Shown: positions 1 to 10,637, counted from the stretch's first letter. The stretch: 52,076 bases of DNA from Sphingomonas sp. (GCA_017849555.1 JAFIGU010000082.1:1-52076), one strand, 5' to 3'. The notes: generated from the sequence alone by a model not told the origin. Translations and numbers: made by a program.

Positions 1-63
1 CCCACCCGGCCACCCATCGGTATTATGAGTGGGTGGCCGGGTGGGGGAGCGGGCCGGTGCCGC
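1..63. repeat. Palindromic repeat, family A, cut by the left window edge
   Basis: The right arm at 41-63 matches, with one difference (GGTGCCGC against GGTACCGC), the right arm of a complete 82-bp copy at 45529-45610. The inner part here is itself an inverted repeat: CCCACCCGGCCACCCA at 1-16 pairs with TGGGTGGCCGGGTGGG at 30-45. The outer left arm would lie upstream of base 1. No coding sequence is seen; the element looks like a REP/BIME-type palindrome. Confidence 0.75.
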
Positions 64-64
64 C

Positions 65-88
65 AAAAATGCGGTGCGCCGCATTTTT
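65..88. terminator. Hairpin with A/T tails, probable intrinsic terminator
   Basis: AAAAATGCGG (65-74) and CCGCATTTTT (79-88) are perfect 10-bp complements around a 4-nt TGCG loop. The symmetric A and T tracts would allow termination in either direction. It sits between the repeat at the window edge and the thiC leader, so it most likely ends transcription of a gene left of the window. Confidence 0.6.
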
Positions 89-142
89 CAAACTGGCACG
101 CGGCTGGACGGCGCGGCGCAAACCCCCTAGACATACCGCCAG

Positions 143-2192
<2,050 letters not shown>

Positions 2193-2251
2193 GGGGGCCG
2201 AGATGGCCGAAAGGCGCGGCGGGGCTTGCCTCGCGGTGACCGAATAGGCCG

Positions 2252-2647
2252 ATGAGCATCCTGCCATCACTGTTTCTGGCGATTCCGGCGGTGGTGATGG
2301 CAGGCGGGCTCGCGCCTGCCAAACGCCCGGATTTTTCCGCCGTCACCAGCGTCGCCGCGGCAAGGAAGCTCGTCGCAGACGGCTATCTGGTGGAAAGTCT
2401 CGCTTTTCCGGCCGAGCTTGGCGGGCCACCGGACAAGGAAAACATCATTTATCTCCCGCCCGCCGTCGTGACCACCCGGGCGCTCGTCATTGGAACGCTT
2501 AAGCGGATGTCGCGCGACGGCAGCATCGACAGGATGAAGGTCGAGCCGGACTATCGCGGCGACAGCATCGTCCCCGCACGCCTCCGCATGACGGCGTGGC
2601 GGCGCGGCGAGAAGACCAAATTCGAGGCGGTCATCGAGGTCTGGTAG
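2252..2647 (+). CDS. Small predicted secreted protein of unknown function
   Basis: I do not recognise this 131-residue protein. The N-terminus (MSILPSLFLAIPAVVMAGG) resembles a signal peptide with possible cleavage near residue 18-20, so a periplasmic location is likely. The mature part has mixed alpha/beta character and no visible catalytic motif, cysteine pair or repeat. It starts 60 bases after thiC on the same strand and could be read through from it, but nothing ties it to thiamine synthesis. Codon use matches its neighbours, and I judge the reading frame real because of the signal peptide and lack of a better competing frame. Confidence 0.6.
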   Translation: MSILPSLFLAIPAVVMAGGLAPAKRPDFSAVTSVAAARKLVADGYLVESLAFPAELGGPPDKENIIYLPPAVVTTRALVIGTLKRMSRDGSIDRMKVEPDYRGDSIVPARLRMTAWRRGEKTKFEAVIEVW

Positions 2648-2701
2648 CACGGGCCGCTATAGGGCTACTCTCAGCGGCTTGCATAATCGTCGAACTATTG
2701 A

Positions 2702-2716
2702 GAACATATAGCGAAC
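2702..2716. promoter_or_regulatory. LexA (SOS) box, GAAC-N7-GAAC
   Basis: GAAC at 2702-2705 and GAAC at 2713-2716 are separated by exactly seven bases. On the other strand this reads GTTC-N7-GTTC, the established alphaproteobacterial LexA operator. A third GAAC at 2692-2695 precedes it. The box lies 25 bases before the start of the 2H-phosphoesterase gene, within the expected promoter region. Chance occurrence somewhere in a window of this size is not negligible, but its position in a 93-base intergenic gap favours function. Confidence 0.55.
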
Positions 2717-2740
2717 ATAATCCGAGTCGGATTCCATGCT

Positions 2741-3262
2741 ATGCCCCCGTCACGCGACTTCTACCTCATGATCAAACCCCCGCCGAGCGAACTGTCCGAG
2801 ATAACGCGACACAAGCAGGTGTTGGGTATCGAGGACGGCTACGATCCTGCTCGACTTCACATCACGGTCGATCCGCTGGGGTCAGAAAAAGAATGGCCCG
2901 ATCCACGGATCGACTGGCTGAATGCCATATTGACCCGATTCCTTGCCGATCCGTTCTATATCGAGTTCGACCGGATCGAAGAAAACACTCTCCGCGGCGG
3001 CGGCGAGGCACTGCGCGCGATGCGGGCGTTCCGTCGCTCGCTGATCCGCCACCTCGCCCGGTCAGGGCTGATCCTGCCAACTCGTCCCTTCAATCCGCAT
3101 GTGACGCTGGCCTACGGGCAAGACTCGGATCACCGCGTCACGATCGACCCGATCGGCTGGACGGTGGACGAGCTCCTGCTGATCAGGAGCGGAGACGGCC
3201 GCCACGTCCCGTTTGGACGCTGGTCGCTAATCCAGCGCCAACCCAACCTTCCACTCTTCTAG
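2741..3262 (+). CDS. 2H phosphoesterase / 2'-5' RNA ligase family protein
   Basis: The 173-residue protein has the two His-x-Thr signatures of the 2H phosphoesterase (LigT/ThpR) superfamily: LHITVD near residue 40 and HVTLAY near residue 125, about the right distance apart for the two-lobed fold. Such enzymes open or form 2',5' or cyclic phosphodiester bonds in RNA or small nucleotides; the substrate cannot be told from sequence. It is probably cytosolic, since no signal peptide is seen. The ATG at 2741 comes 25 bases after a LexA-type operator, so the gene may be DNA-damage inducible. It appears monocistronic and ends before a palindromic repeat. Confidence 0.8.
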   Translation: MPPSRDFYLMIKPPPSELSEITRHKQVLGIEDGYDPARLHITVDPLGSEKEWPDPRIDWLNAILTRFLADPFYIEFDRIEENTLRGGGEALRAMRAFRRSLIRHLARSGLILPTRPFNPHVTLAYGQDSDHRVTIDPIGWTVDELLLIRSGDGRHVPFGRWSLIQRQPNLPLF

Positions 3263-3281
3263 TCAATTCAGGACGCCCCAT

Positions 3282-3363
3282 CCCCGTTCGGGCTGAGCCT
3301 GTCGAAGCCCTGCCCTTTCTTCCGCAGAAGTGCAGCCCTTCGACAGGCTCAGGGCGAACGGGG
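3282..3363. repeat. Palindromic repeat, family B
   Basis: An 82-bp imperfect palindrome has arms beginning CCCCGTTCGGGCTGAGCCTG and ending with the complementary CTCAGGGCGAACGGGG; the centre is TTCTTCCGCAGAA-like. A second copy is at 18374-18456. It lies between the convergent 2H-phosphoesterase and ung genes, where it could also act as a transcription terminator or mRNA-stabilising hairpin. Confidence 0.85.
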
Positions 3364-3377
3364 CGGAAGTAGACTCG

Positions 3378-4079
3378 CTACTCCACCCGCGCGGGCAACG
3401 CCCAGTCGATCGTCCCGCGCCCGTTGCGTTCCAGAAACGCATTGGCCTGCGAGAAATGCCGGCTGCCGAACCAGCCGTTATACGCCGAGAGCGGCGACGG
3501 GTGCGGCGCCTTCAGCACTAGATGATGCCCGCCGCGCTCGATGCTCGGGACGAACCCGGCCTTCTTCTGCGCATAGCTGCCCCACAGCATGAACACGATC
3601 GGCTCGGGCCGCGCGGCGAGCAGGCGGATCACCGCGTCGGTGAATTTCTCCCACCCGCGATCGCGGTGCGAGGCGGCCTGCCCGCTCACCACGGTCAGCA
3701 CGCTGTTGAGCAGCAGCACGCCCTGTTGCGCCCAGCTTTCGAGGAAGCCGTGCGCCGGCGGCTCGATCCCGCAATCGGTGTGGAGTTCCTTGTAGATGTT
3801 GACGAGGCTCGGCGGCGGTTTGACCCCGGGGCGGACCGAGAAGCACAATCCGTGCGCCTGCCCCGGCCCGTGATACGGATCCTGCCCGAGGATCACCACG
3901 CGCACATCGGGCAAGGCGGTCAGCTCGAGCGCGCGGAACCAGTTGCTCGAATGCGGGAAGATCTGTTTCCCGGCGGCTTTCTCCGCGACCAGGAACTGGC
4001 GCAGCGCAGCCATATAATCGCTGTCGAATTCGCCGCGCAGCGGCGCGAGCCACGTCGGGTCCATCTTCGGATCGGCCAC
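3378..4079 (-). CDS. ung: Uracil-DNA glycosylase, family 1
   Basis: Ung removes uracil from DNA by cleaving the N-glycosidic bond, starting base-excision repair. The 233-residue protein has the full family-1 signature: water-activating motif [10 protein letters not shown] at residues 65-74 with catalytic Asp67, the uracil-recognition stretch LLLNSVLTV, and the HPSPLS loop at 193-198 with catalytic His193. The chosen start is GTG at 4079, preceded by a strong AAGGGGGG site; an internal ATG at 4064 is less well placed. It is the last gene of a minus-strand run with the PhnA-domain gene (12-base gap) and the acyltransferase gene. Confidence 0.97.
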   Translation of the reverse strand: MADPKMDPTWLAPLRGEFDSDYMAALRQFLVAEKAAGKQIFPHSSNWFRALELTALPDVRVVILGQDPYHGPGQAHGLCFSVRPGVKPPPSLVNIYKELHTDCGIEPPAHGFLESWAQQGVLLLNSVLTVVSGQAASHRDRGWEKFTDAVIRLLAARPEPIVFMLWGSYAQKKAGFVPSIERGGHHLVLKAPHPSPLSAYNGWFGSRHFSQANAFLERNGRGTIDWALPARVE

Positions 4080-4091
4080 GCTTTGCCCCCC

Positions 4092-4394
4092 TTACCGCTT
4101 GCGCACGAATTCGGCGCGCAGCACCAGCCCCTTGATCCCGTCGAACTTGCAGTCGATCTCCTGCGCGTCGCCGGTCAGCCGGATCGACTTGATCAAGGTG
4201 CCGCGCTTGAGCGTCTGGCCGGCGCCCTTGACGTCGAGATCCTTGATCAAGGTCACCTGATCGCCGTCGGCGAGGAGATTGCCCACCGCGTCGCGCACCT
4301 CGACTTGCCCCGCCGCGGCCTGCTTCGCGGCCAGTTCGCTCGCCGGAAGCCATTCGCCGCTTTCCTCGTCGAACACATAATCGTCGTCGCTCAT
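4092..4394 (-). CDS. PhnA-domain protein
   Basis: The 100-residue protein matches the C-terminal PhnA/YjdM domain: GDQVTLIKDLDVKG, then LKRGT and KSIRLTGDAQEIDCKFDGIKG, ending LRAEFVRKR. The N-terminal zinc ribbon of longer PhnA proteins is absent; residues 1-30 are instead acidic (DDDYVFDEESGEW). Despite the historical name the family is not shown to cleave phosphonates, and its cellular role is unclear. The start is ATG at 4394, 18 bases downstream of the acyltransferase stop, and the gene is followed at 12 bases by ung, suggesting co-transcription. Confidence 0.85.
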   Translation of the reverse strand: MSDDDYVFDEESGEWLPASELAAKQAAAGQVEVRDAVGNLLADGDQVTLIKDLDVKGAGQTLKRGTLIKSIRLTGDAQEIDCKFDGIKGLVLRAEFVRKR

Positions 4395-4412
4395 TCCCGT
4401 CCCCTTTTCATA

Positions 4413-5534
4413 TCAACGCGCCCGCAGGCCGATCAGCGGGCGCAGCAGCGGCACCGCACGCCCGCCGAGGTAGAAGGCCCAGCATCCCGCCACCGTCGCG
4501 GCGACGAGAATCGCGAATTCCGCGTTGCCGGAAAGACCGAGCGGCAACAGCCAGAACATCACCACGACGATGATCGTCTGGTGGATGATATAGAAGGGAA
4601 ACACCGCCTCGGTCAGCATCGCGCGCCACGGCGCGTCGCGATTGAGCCAGCGATCCGCAACCCCGATCAGCGCCGCGATCGTCCCCCATTGCTGCACCGC
4701 ATGTGCCGCGCCGTAGGGGCGATAGACCCAGCGCGGGGTCGGCACCGACGGCGGCCAGCTATATTCGATCGTCACCACGCAGGCGAAGCCGGCCAGCCCC
4801 AGCACCGCCGCCACCGGCCAATAGCGCCGCAGCGCCGCCAGCGCCGGCTCGGACCGGGCGAGCGCGAAGCCGAACAGGAAATCGGGGACGTACATGAAAT
4901 GCGCCATCGTGTCGTCGACCAGCGCATGCGTCTCCCCCGCCATCGGGAACCACCAGGCGTGGACCGCGAGCGCCCAAAGCATCGGGATGACCAGCACCCC
5001 CCAGCCGGCGAAGGCGCGATCGAACAATCGCTGGAGCACCTCGGTCCGCACCAAGGCGACCAGCCCGGCCAGCACGACGGTATAGACCCACAGATAGCCG
5101 ACGAACCACAGATGGTTCCACGTCGGCAACACGATCCCGTCGAGCATCCCGAAGCGGAAATAATCGTGCAGCCAGAAATAGGGGAAGCCGGCGGCATAAT
5201 GATATTTGGTGACCAGCTCGACCCAGGATTGCGGCGGAACGATCACCGCGATCCCGAACACCAGGGGCACGAGGAGCCGCCAGCTGCGATTGGCGAGAAA
5301 GCCCCCCACCCCGACCGAGCGCCGCAGCAGCGCGCGGCTGGCATAGCCCGAGACGACGAACAGCAACGGCAGCCGCCAGGCGTTGGTCGCCATCATCGGC
5401 AGCGTCGTCCAATCCTCGACGTGCGAGGATTTTACGTGGAAGTTCCACGGCACGAAGACCATGCCGATATGATAGAGGATGAGCAGCCCGAAGGCCCCGA
5501 CGCGCAGCCAGTCCATCCCATAATGTCGTGCCAT
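4413..5534 (-). CDS. Acyltransferase family 3 membrane protein
   Basis: This is an integral membrane protein of the acyltransferase-3 (OafA/MdoC-like) family, which moves acyl groups onto extracytoplasmic sugars or glycans; the acceptor is unknown. About ten hydrophobic segments run through the protein. The family N-terminus is clear: YGMDWLRVGAFGLLILYHIGM contains the R and H typical of the first helix, and a later segment reads LPLLFVVSGYASRALLRR. I chose ATG at 5534 (MARHYGMDW, 373 residues). The frame is open to a TTG at 5570 and an ATG at 5546, so the start may be up to 12 residues earlier. It heads a run with the PhnA-domain gene and ung. Confidence 0.85.
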   Translation of the reverse strand: MARHYGMDWLRVGAFGLLILYHIGMVFVPWNFHVKSSHVEDWTTLPMMATNAWRLPLLFVVSGYASRALLRRSVGVGGFLANRSWRLLVPLVFGIAVIVPPQSWVELVTKYHYAAGFPYFWLHDYFRFGMLDGIVLPTWNHLWFVGYLWVYTVVLAGLVALVRTEVLQRLFDRAFAGWGVLVIPMLWALAVHAWWFPMAGETHALVDDTMAHFMYVPDFLFGFALARSEPALAALRRYWPVAAVLGLAGFACVVTIEYSWPPSVPTPRWVYRPYGAAHAVQQWGTIAALIGVADRWLNRDAPWRAMLTEAVFPFYIIHQTIIVVVMFWLLPLGLSGNAEFAILVAATVAGCWAFYLGGRAVPLLRPLIGLRAR

Positions 5535-5591
5535 CCCGGCCCGCATAGGGGGCTGGGACGGCAAGAACAATCGCCGGCGGGCGCGGCGGCG

Positions 5592-6113
5592 CTACAGCTT
5601 GACGCGAAGCTGGCCCAGGAAATCGCGCTTGCCGAGCTTCACGCCCTTGGCGCGCAGGACGTCATAAGCGGTGGTCGCGTGGAAATAGAAATTCGGCTGC
5701 GAGAAGCTCAATAGGAAGGTCGCCCCGCCAAACGGCAGCTTGAGATCGCCCATGCGGAATTCGCAATCGCGCGCGGCGAGCGCATCGAACTCGGCGGGGT
5801 CGAGCGCCTTGAGCGCGTCTATCCCCTCCTGCACCATCGCGCGCAAGCCGGCGAAATCGGTCGACCAGGGCGAGAGGTTGGGCGAAAAGCTCCCCGCGCG
5901 CACCCCGGCGACCGCACCGGCCGAATGATCGACGCTCGATTTCACCTGATAGCCGAACGGCAGCATGTCCGGCGCGAGCCGCGCGTCGATCATCGCTTCC
6001 GGGGTGATATGCTTTTCGGCCGCGAACGCCTCCGCCTTGTCGATCAGCCCGGCGACCGCGCCGAGGATCTGCAGGTTGGACGGAATCACCGCATCATAAA
6101 GCGAAAAAGTCAT
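5592..6113 (-). CDS. DUF1993 family protein (copy 1)
   Basis: The 173-residue protein starts [20 protein letters not shown] and ends with a [28 protein letters not shown] segment typical of DUF1993 proteins, which probably form four-helix bundles like the DinB superfamily. No enzymatic role is established. The ATG at 6113 follows GAGAGGAG eight bases upstream; the frame stays open much further upstream but that part overlaps ispG antisense and is spurious. A paralogue with the same C-terminal signature lies at 39608-40150. The gene is divergent from ispG, with 85 bases between the starts. Confidence 0.85.
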   Translation of the reverse strand: MTFSLYDAVIPSNLQILGAVAGLIDKAEAFAAEKHITPEAMIDARLAPDMLPFGYQVKSSVDHSAGAVAGVRAGSFSPNLSPWSTDFAGLRAMVQEGIDALKALDPAEFDALAARDCEFRMGDLKLPFGGATFLLSFSQPNFYFHATTAYDVLRAKGVKLGKRDFLGQLRVKL

Positions 6114-6198
6114 ATTATCGGCTCCTCTCGATCGGCGGGCGTTTCGTTCCGCGATGCAAGCCGCTATATCGCGGACAACTCCGATAGGAAGCTTGTTC

Positions 6199-7323
6199 AT
6201 GTCCGTCCGTCCCTGGCGCGATATCCAGCGCCGCAAGAGCCGCCAGATCATGGTCGGCAACGTCCCCGTCGGCGGCGACGCCCCGGTCACCGTCCAGACG
6301 ATGACCAACACCCCCACCAGCGACGCGCGCGCGACGATCGACCAGATCCGCCGCTGCGAGGAGGCCGGGGTCGACATCATCCGCGTCAGCTGCCCCGATG
6401 TCGAAAGCACCGCCGCGTTCAAGCAAATCGCCCGCGCCGCGCGGGTGCCGATCGTCGCGGACATCCATTTCCATTACAAGCGCGCGCTCGAGGCGGCGGA
6501 TGCGGGGGCGGCGTGCCTGCGCATCAACCCCGGCAACATCGGCTCGGCCGAGCGCGTCAACGAAGTGGTCAACGCCGCCAAGGCCAATGGCTGCGCGATC
6601 CGCATCGGGGTCAATGCCGGCAGCCTCGAAAAGGACCTGCTCGAAAAATATGGCGAGCCGTGCCCGGAGGCGCTGGTCGAAAGCGCGCTCGATCATATCA
6701 AGCTGCTGCAGGACCGCGATTTCCACGATTTCAAGGTGGCGGTGAAGGCATCCGACATCTTCCTCGCGGTGGCGGCTTACCAGCAGCTCGCCGAGGCGGT
6801 CGATTGCCCGCTGCATCTCGGCATCACCGAAGCGGGCGGGTTCGTCGGCGGGACGGTCAAATCGGCGATCGGGATCGGCTCGCTCCTGTGGTACGGAATC
6901 GGCGACACGATCCGCGTCTCGCTCTCGGCCGAGCCCGAAGACGAGGTGCGCGTCGGGTTCGAGATCCTCAAGAGCCTCGGCATCCGCAACCGCGGCGTAC
7001 GCGTGGTGAGCTGCCCGAGCTGCGCGCGCCAGGGGTTCGACGTGATCCGCACCGTCCAGGCGCTGGAGGAGCGGCTCCAGCATATCCGCACCCCGATGTC
7101 GCTCTCGGTGCTCGGCTGCGTCGTCAACGGGCCGGGCGAGGCGCGCGAGACCGATATCGGGATCACCGGCGGCGGCAACGGCAAGCATATGGTCTATCTG
7201 TCGGGGGTCACCGACCACCATGTGCAGGACGCCGACATGATCGAACATATCGTCAAATTGGTCGAGGCCAAGGCGGCCGAGATCGAGGCGACGAGCGACG
7301 CGGACAAGGTCGCGGCCGAATAG
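6199..7323 (+). CDS. ispG: 4-hydroxy-3-methylbut-2-enyl diphosphate synthase IspG (GcpE)
   Basis: IspG is the [4Fe-4S] enzyme of the MEP isoprenoid pathway that reductively opens MEcPP to HMBPP. The 374-residue protein has the N-terminal barrel region with [22 protein letters not shown] and the C-terminal cluster-binding domain with Cys272 and Cys275 (SCPSC), Cys307 and Glu314 ([10 protein letters not shown]). The start is ATG at 6199 ([17 protein letters not shown]), which fits the family; the frame also stays open 45 bases upstream. The gene seems monocistronic and is followed by a divergent-looking gap before a secreted protease gene. Confidence 0.98.
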   Translation: MSVRPWRDIQRRKSRQIMVGNVPVGGDAPVTVQTMTNTPTSDARATIDQIRRCEEAGVDIIRVSCPDVESTAAFKQIARAARVPIVADIHFHYKRALEAADAGAACLRINPGNIGSAERVNEVVNAAKANGCAIRIGVNAGSLEKDLLEKYGEPCPEALVESALDHIKLLQDRDFHDFKVAVKASDIFLAVAAYQQLAEAVDCPLHLGITEAGGFVGGTVKSAIGIGSLLWYGIGDTIRVSLSAEPEDEVRVGFEILKSLGIRNRGVRVVSCPSCARQGFDVIRTVQALEERLQHIRTPMSLSVLGCVVNGPGEARETDIGITGGGNGKHMVYLSGVTDHHVQDADMIEHIVKLVEAKAAEIEATSDADKVAAE

Positions 7324-7394
7324 ATCGCGCCGCGCCCGCCGGTTAACCACGGCGTTCAACCGCGTCGCAGCTTTTGCCCGGCTATGCCGCCGCG

Positions 7395-7889
7395 ATGCGC
7401 ATCGCGATGTTGATGATGATCGCCCTCGGCACCGTGATCGGCCTCGCCCTGCCGACCGCGATGCGTTCGCCCGCGCCGGCGCCCGCCACCCCGGCGGCGG
7501 CAGCCGCGACCGCCACGCCCGCGCCGCCGCGCGAAACGGTGATCCGGCGCGAGGGCGACGGGCATTTCTATGCCTTCGCCAACGTCAACAGCGAGCCGAT
7601 CCGCTTCGTCGTCGATACTGGCGCGTCGACCGTGGCGCTGACCCCCGAGGACGCGCGCCGCGCGCATATCAATTTCGATCCGTCGCAGGTCGTCCGCGTC
7701 GGCTATAGCGCCGCGGGCGAGCTCAGCGGCCAGCCGGTGATGATCGACCGGATGGAATTGGACGGGAAGCGCGCCGGATCGGTGCCGGCGGTGGTGCTGC
7801 CCAATCTGACCGTCTCGCTGCTCGGCCAATCCTATCTGCGCCAGATCGCGACGGTATCGATCAGCAACGACGAGATGCGGCTGAAGTAG
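7395..7889 (+). CDS. Retropepsin-like aspartic protease, secreted or membrane-anchored
   Basis: The 164-residue protein has a hydrophobic N-terminal segment (MRIAMLMMIALGTVIGLAL), an alanine/proline-rich linker to about residue 45, and then a clan-AA domain of the TIGR02281 type. The catalytic motif DTGAS starts at Asp74 within FVVDTGASTVALT, and the later strand VVLPNLTVSLLGQSYL is typical. Such proteins work as dimers because each chain supplies one aspartate, here probably in the periplasm. I chose ATG at 7395; a TTG at 7374 is in frame but unlikely. Confidence 0.85.
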   Translation: MRIAMLMMIALGTVIGLALPTAMRSPAPAPATPAAAAATATPAPPRETVIRREGDGHFYAFANVNSEPIRFVVDTGASTVALTPEDARRAHINFDPSQVVRVGYSAAGELSGQPVMIDRMELDGKRAGSVPAVVLPNLTVSLLGQSYLRQIATVSISNDEMRLK

Positions 7890-7921
7890 CGCGCCGCTTC
7901 GCCGCCGGCTAAGCCAAGAGC

Positions 7922-8851
7922 ATGAATCGCCCGCTTTCCCCCGCGCTGGCCTTCGCCGTCGCGGCGGCGGGGATCGGGCTGTTTTCGATCATGGACGCGT
8001 TCATGAAGTCGCTGACGCTCGCGCTCGGCGTCTATAATGCGTTGATCTGGCGTACCGGCGTCTCGGCGGTGTTCGGCTTCGGGGCGTGGGCCGCGACCGG
8101 GCGCGCGCGGCCGACACGGCGTGCGATGCGGCTGCACGTGATTCGCGGCGCGATCACCGCGGCGATGGCCTTGCTGTTCTTCTGGGGGCTCGCGCGGGTG
8201 CCGATGGCACAGGCGATCACGCTCTCCTACATCGCGCCGCTCGCCGCGTTGCTGCTCGGCGCGCTGTTCCTCCACGAGCGCGTCGGCGCGCGCGTGATCG
8301 GCGCATCGTTCGCCGCCTTCGCCGGGGTGCTGGCGGTGCTGGCGGGCGAATCGCGCGCGTCGCTGGGCCCGGAGGCACTGGCGGGATCGGCCGCGGTGCT
8401 CGCGTCGGCCTTGCTCTATGCGGTCAACCTCGTCGTCGCGCGGATGCAGAGCCAGGCCGCCGGCCCGGGCGAGATCGCCTTCTTCCAGGGCATGATCGTC
8501 ACCGCTTTCCTCGCGCTCGGCGCGCCGTGGTTGCTCGCGGTGCCCGAGGCGGCGCAATGGTGGAAGATTTTGGCCGGCGGCCTGCTCGCCACCGCCTCGC
8601 TGTTCCTGCTCGGCTGGGCCTATGCCCACGGCGAGACCGGCTATCTCGCGACGACCGAATATACTTCGTTCGTCTATGCCGCGACGCTCGGCTTTCTCGT
8701 GTTCGGCGAGCATCTGTCGCCGTTCACGCTCGCCGGCGCCGCGATCATCATCGCTTCATGCCTCTATGCCGCGCGGCGTCGCGATATCGCGGCGACCGGG
8801 CCGGATTCGGCGGTGCTGATGCCGCTTCCGCGCAAGCGCACCAGACGATAA
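7922..8851 (+). CDS. EamA-family (DMT) transporter
   Basis: The 309-residue integral membrane protein shows about ten transmembrane segments arranged as two EamA repeats, the second starting near residue 150. Typical stretches are FSIMDAFMKSLTLALGVYNALIWR in the first repeat and YLATTEYTSFVYAATLGFLVFGEHLSPFTLAGAAIIIAS in the second. Members export or import small metabolites such as amino acids; the substrate here is unknown. It starts a plus-strand run with GNAT, SMR and TfoX-like genes (10-base gap, then ATGA overlaps). Confidence 0.9.
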   Translation: MNRPLSPALAFAVAAAGIGLFSIMDAFMKSLTLALGVYNALIWRTGVSAVFGFGAWAATGRARPTRRAMRLHVIRGAITAAMALLFFWGLARVPMAQAITLSYIAPLAALLLGALFLHERVGARVIGASFAAFAGVLAVLAGESRASLGPEALAGSAAVLASALLYAVNLVVARMQSQAAGPGEIAFFQGMIVTAFLALGAPWLLAVPEAAQWWKILAGGLLATASLFLLGWAYAHGETGYLATTEYTSFVYAATLGFLVFGEHLSPFTLAGAAIIIASCLYAARRRDIAATGPDSAVLMPLPRKRTRR

Positions 8852-8861
8852 TGAGCCCGGC

Positions 8862-9344
8862 ATGACCGTTTCGATCCGTCCTTCCACGCCGCAGGATTGC
8901 GGCACGATCCTGCGCTTCGTCCGCGAGCTCGCCGATTATGAGCGCGAGCCCGATGCCGTCGAGGCGAATGAGGCGATGCTCGCCGACGCCTTGTTCGCGA
9001 CGCCCCCCGCGGCGGAGGCGCTGATCGCCGAACGCGACGGGGTTCCGGTGGGCTTCGCCTTGTTCTTCCACAACTTCTCTACCTGGACCGGCAAGCGCGG
9101 GATCTATCTGGAGGATCTCTACGTCACCCCGGCCGCGCGCGGCTCGGGGGCGGGCAAGGCGTTGCTTGCCCATCTCGCGGGAATCGCGCTCGATCGCGGC
9201 TGCGCGCGGTTCGAATGGTCGGTGCTCGACTGGAATACCCCGGCGATCGATTTCTATCGCTCGATGGGAGCGACCGCGATGGACGAATGGACCGTCCAAC
9301 GCGTCACGGGCGATGCGCTCGTCCGGCTCGCGGGGCGCGGCTGA
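8862..9344 (+). CDS. GNAT family N-acetyltransferase
   Basis: The 160-residue protein is a GCN5-related acetyltransferase of the diamine/spermidine-acetyltransferase-like branch. The acetyl-CoA binding motif is seen in YLEDLYVTPAARGSGAGKALL at about residues 85-105 (R-x-x-G-x-G/A pattern), followed by RFEWSVLDWNTPAIDFYRSMGA. The acceptor amine is unknown. Its stop overlaps the next gene's start by one ATGA, and it follows an exporter gene, so co-expression with two transporters is likely. Confidence 0.92.
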   Translation: MTVSIRPSTPQDCGTILRFVRELADYEREPDAVEANEAMLADALFATPPAAEALIAERDGVPVGFALFFHNFSTWTGKRGIYLEDLYVTPAARGSGAGKALLAHLAGIALDRGCARFEWSVLDWNTPAIDFYRSMGATAMDEWTVQRVTGDALVRLAGRG

Positions 9345-9658
9345 TGGCGTGGCTGTGGCTGATCGTCGGCGGGTGCTTCGAAGTGGGGTTCACCACCTGC
9401 CTGCGTTATGTCGACGGCTTCCGTAACGTGCCGTGGACCTTGGGCTTCCTCGTCTCAGTCACGCTGTCGATGGGGCTGCTCGAACTCGCCTCGCGCTCGA
9501 TCGCGATGGGCACGGCCTATGCCGTCTGGGGCGGGATCGGCGCGCTCGGCACCGTCATGGTCGGGATATTGTGGTTCGGCGAGCCGCTCACCGCCGTGCG
9601 CGGACTGCTGATCCTCGGCATCGTCGGGTGCATCGCCGGGCTGAAGGCCACCGCATGA
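9344..9658 (+). CDS. SMR family transporter, Gdx/SugE-like
   Basis: The 104-residue protein has four transmembrane helices and the small-multidrug-resistance pattern, with the essential membrane-embedded glutamate at position 13 (GGCFEVGFT) followed by LRYVDGFRNVPW, and AYAVWGGIGALGTVMVGILWFGE later. The sequence leans to the Gdx (guanidinium exporter, formerly SugE) subgroup over EmrE, but that is inference. The start ATG at 9344 overlaps the GNAT stop in ATGA and its stop overlaps the next start the same way. The frame is open upstream but that part lies inside the GNAT gene. Confidence 0.9.
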   Translation: MAWLWLIVGGCFEVGFTTCLRYVDGFRNVPWTLGFLVSVTLSMGLLELASRSIAMGTAYAVWGGIGALGTVMVGILWFGEPLTAVRGLLILGIVGCIAGLKATA

Positions 9659-10002
9659 GCGCCGACGGCGGGCTGATCGATTGGGTCGCGGAAGCGCTCG
9701 CCCCGCTCGGCACGGTGACCAAAAGGCGGATGATGGGCGGGGCGGTGCTCTATCTCGACGGCGTGGTCTTCGCGATCGTCGACGACGAGACCCTGTGGTT
9801 CAAGGCCGATGCCGAAAGCGCCGCCTTATGGGACGCCGCCGGCTGCGCATATTTCACCTATATGCGCGACGGCACGCCGCAGACGATGAACTACCGCTGC
9901 GCGCCCGATGACGTATATGATGATGCTGACGCGATGCGCGAATGGGCCGCGCCCGCGATCGCCGCCGGCCGGCGCGCCCCGCGCAAGGCGAAGCGCGCCT
10001 AA
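9655..10002 (+). CDS. TfoX N-terminal domain protein
   Basis: The 115-residue protein matches the N-terminal domain of TfoX/Sxy: LIDWVAEALAPLGTVTKRRMMGGAVLYLDGVVFAIVDDETLWFK, with the basic KRRMMGG motif. The C-terminal TfoX domain is missing and is replaced by a basic tail (RRAPRKAKRA). TfoX controls competence with CRP in gammaproteobacteria; stand-alone N-domain proteins have no proven role. The start overlaps the SMR stop in ATGA, so it is the last gene of the EamA-GNAT-SMR run. Confidence 0.88.
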   Translation: MSADGGLIDWVAEALAPLGTVTKRRMMGGAVLYLDGVVFAIVDDETLWFKADAESAALWDAAGCAYFTYMRDGTPQTMNYRCAPDDVYDDADAMREWAAPAIAAGRRAPRKAKRA

Positions 10003-10014
10003 CCCGCTTTTCGC

Positions 10015-10554
10015 TCAGGCGGCCTTGGCGTTCTTGGCGCGGTCGATCGCCTCGATCACGATCTTGCGCGCCTCGGCGGCATCGCCCCATTCGCCGATAC
10101 GCACCCACTTCTCGGTCTCCAGGTCCTTATAGTGCCTGAAGAAATGCTCGATCTGCTGGAAGATGATCGAGGGCAGATCCTGCCGCTCGCCGACATCGGT
10201 ATAATAAGGGAAGGTCGTGTCGACCGGCACGCACACCAGTTTCTCGTCGCCGCCATGCTCGTCTTCGAGCTTGAGCACCCCGATCGGGCGCGCGCGGACG
10301 ACGCAGCCCGGGATGAACGGCGAGCGCGAGATGACGAGCGCGTCGAGCGGATCGCCGTCGGGCGACAAAGTATGCGGCACGAAGCCGTAATTCGCCGGAT
10401 AGCGCATCGGCGTATGCAGGATGCGATCGACGAACAACGCGCCGGATTCCTTGTCGAACTCGTATTTCACGGGTTCGCCGCCGGTCGGCACCTCGATGAT
10501 CACGTTCAGGTCCTCGGGCGGGTTCTTGCCCACGGGGATGAGATCGATGCGCAT
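10015..10554 (-). CDS. ppa: Inorganic pyrophosphatase, family I
   Basis: Ppa hydrolyses pyrophosphate to two phosphates in the cytosol and pulls biosynthetic reactions forward. The 179-residue protein has the family-I signature DGDPLDAL at residues 66-73 with the metal-binding aspartates Asp66, Asp68 and Asp71, plus YEFDKESG and YPANYGFVPHTL. Length is normal for a bacterial hexameric enzyme. It follows an M61 peptidase gene on the same strand with an 83-base gap that could hold its promoter. Confidence 0.98.
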   Translation of the reverse strand: MRIDLIPVGKNPPEDLNVIIEVPTGGEPVKYEFDKESGALFVDRILHTPMRYPANYGFVPHTLSPDGDPLDALVISRSPFIPGCVVRARPIGVLKLEDEHGGDEKLVCVPVDTTFPYYTDVGERQDLPSIIFQQIEHFFRHYKDLETEKWVRIGEWGDAAEARKIVIEAIDRAKNAKAA

Positions 10555-10637
10555 GATGTCCTTCTTCGTTCACGGCCGGCGCGCAGGCCATCGCCCCCGG
10601 AACGGGGCAATGCGCACGCGCCAATCGCACCGCACGA

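Noticed and set aside
3522..5714. Plus-strand open frame of 730 codons
   Set aside because: It is antisense to ung, the PhnA-domain gene and the acyltransferase gene, is full of Arg/Pro/His typical of GC-rich shadow frames, and has no domain.
6115..7359. Minus-strand 414-codon frame
   Set aside because: It is antisense to ispG and carries no recognisable motif.
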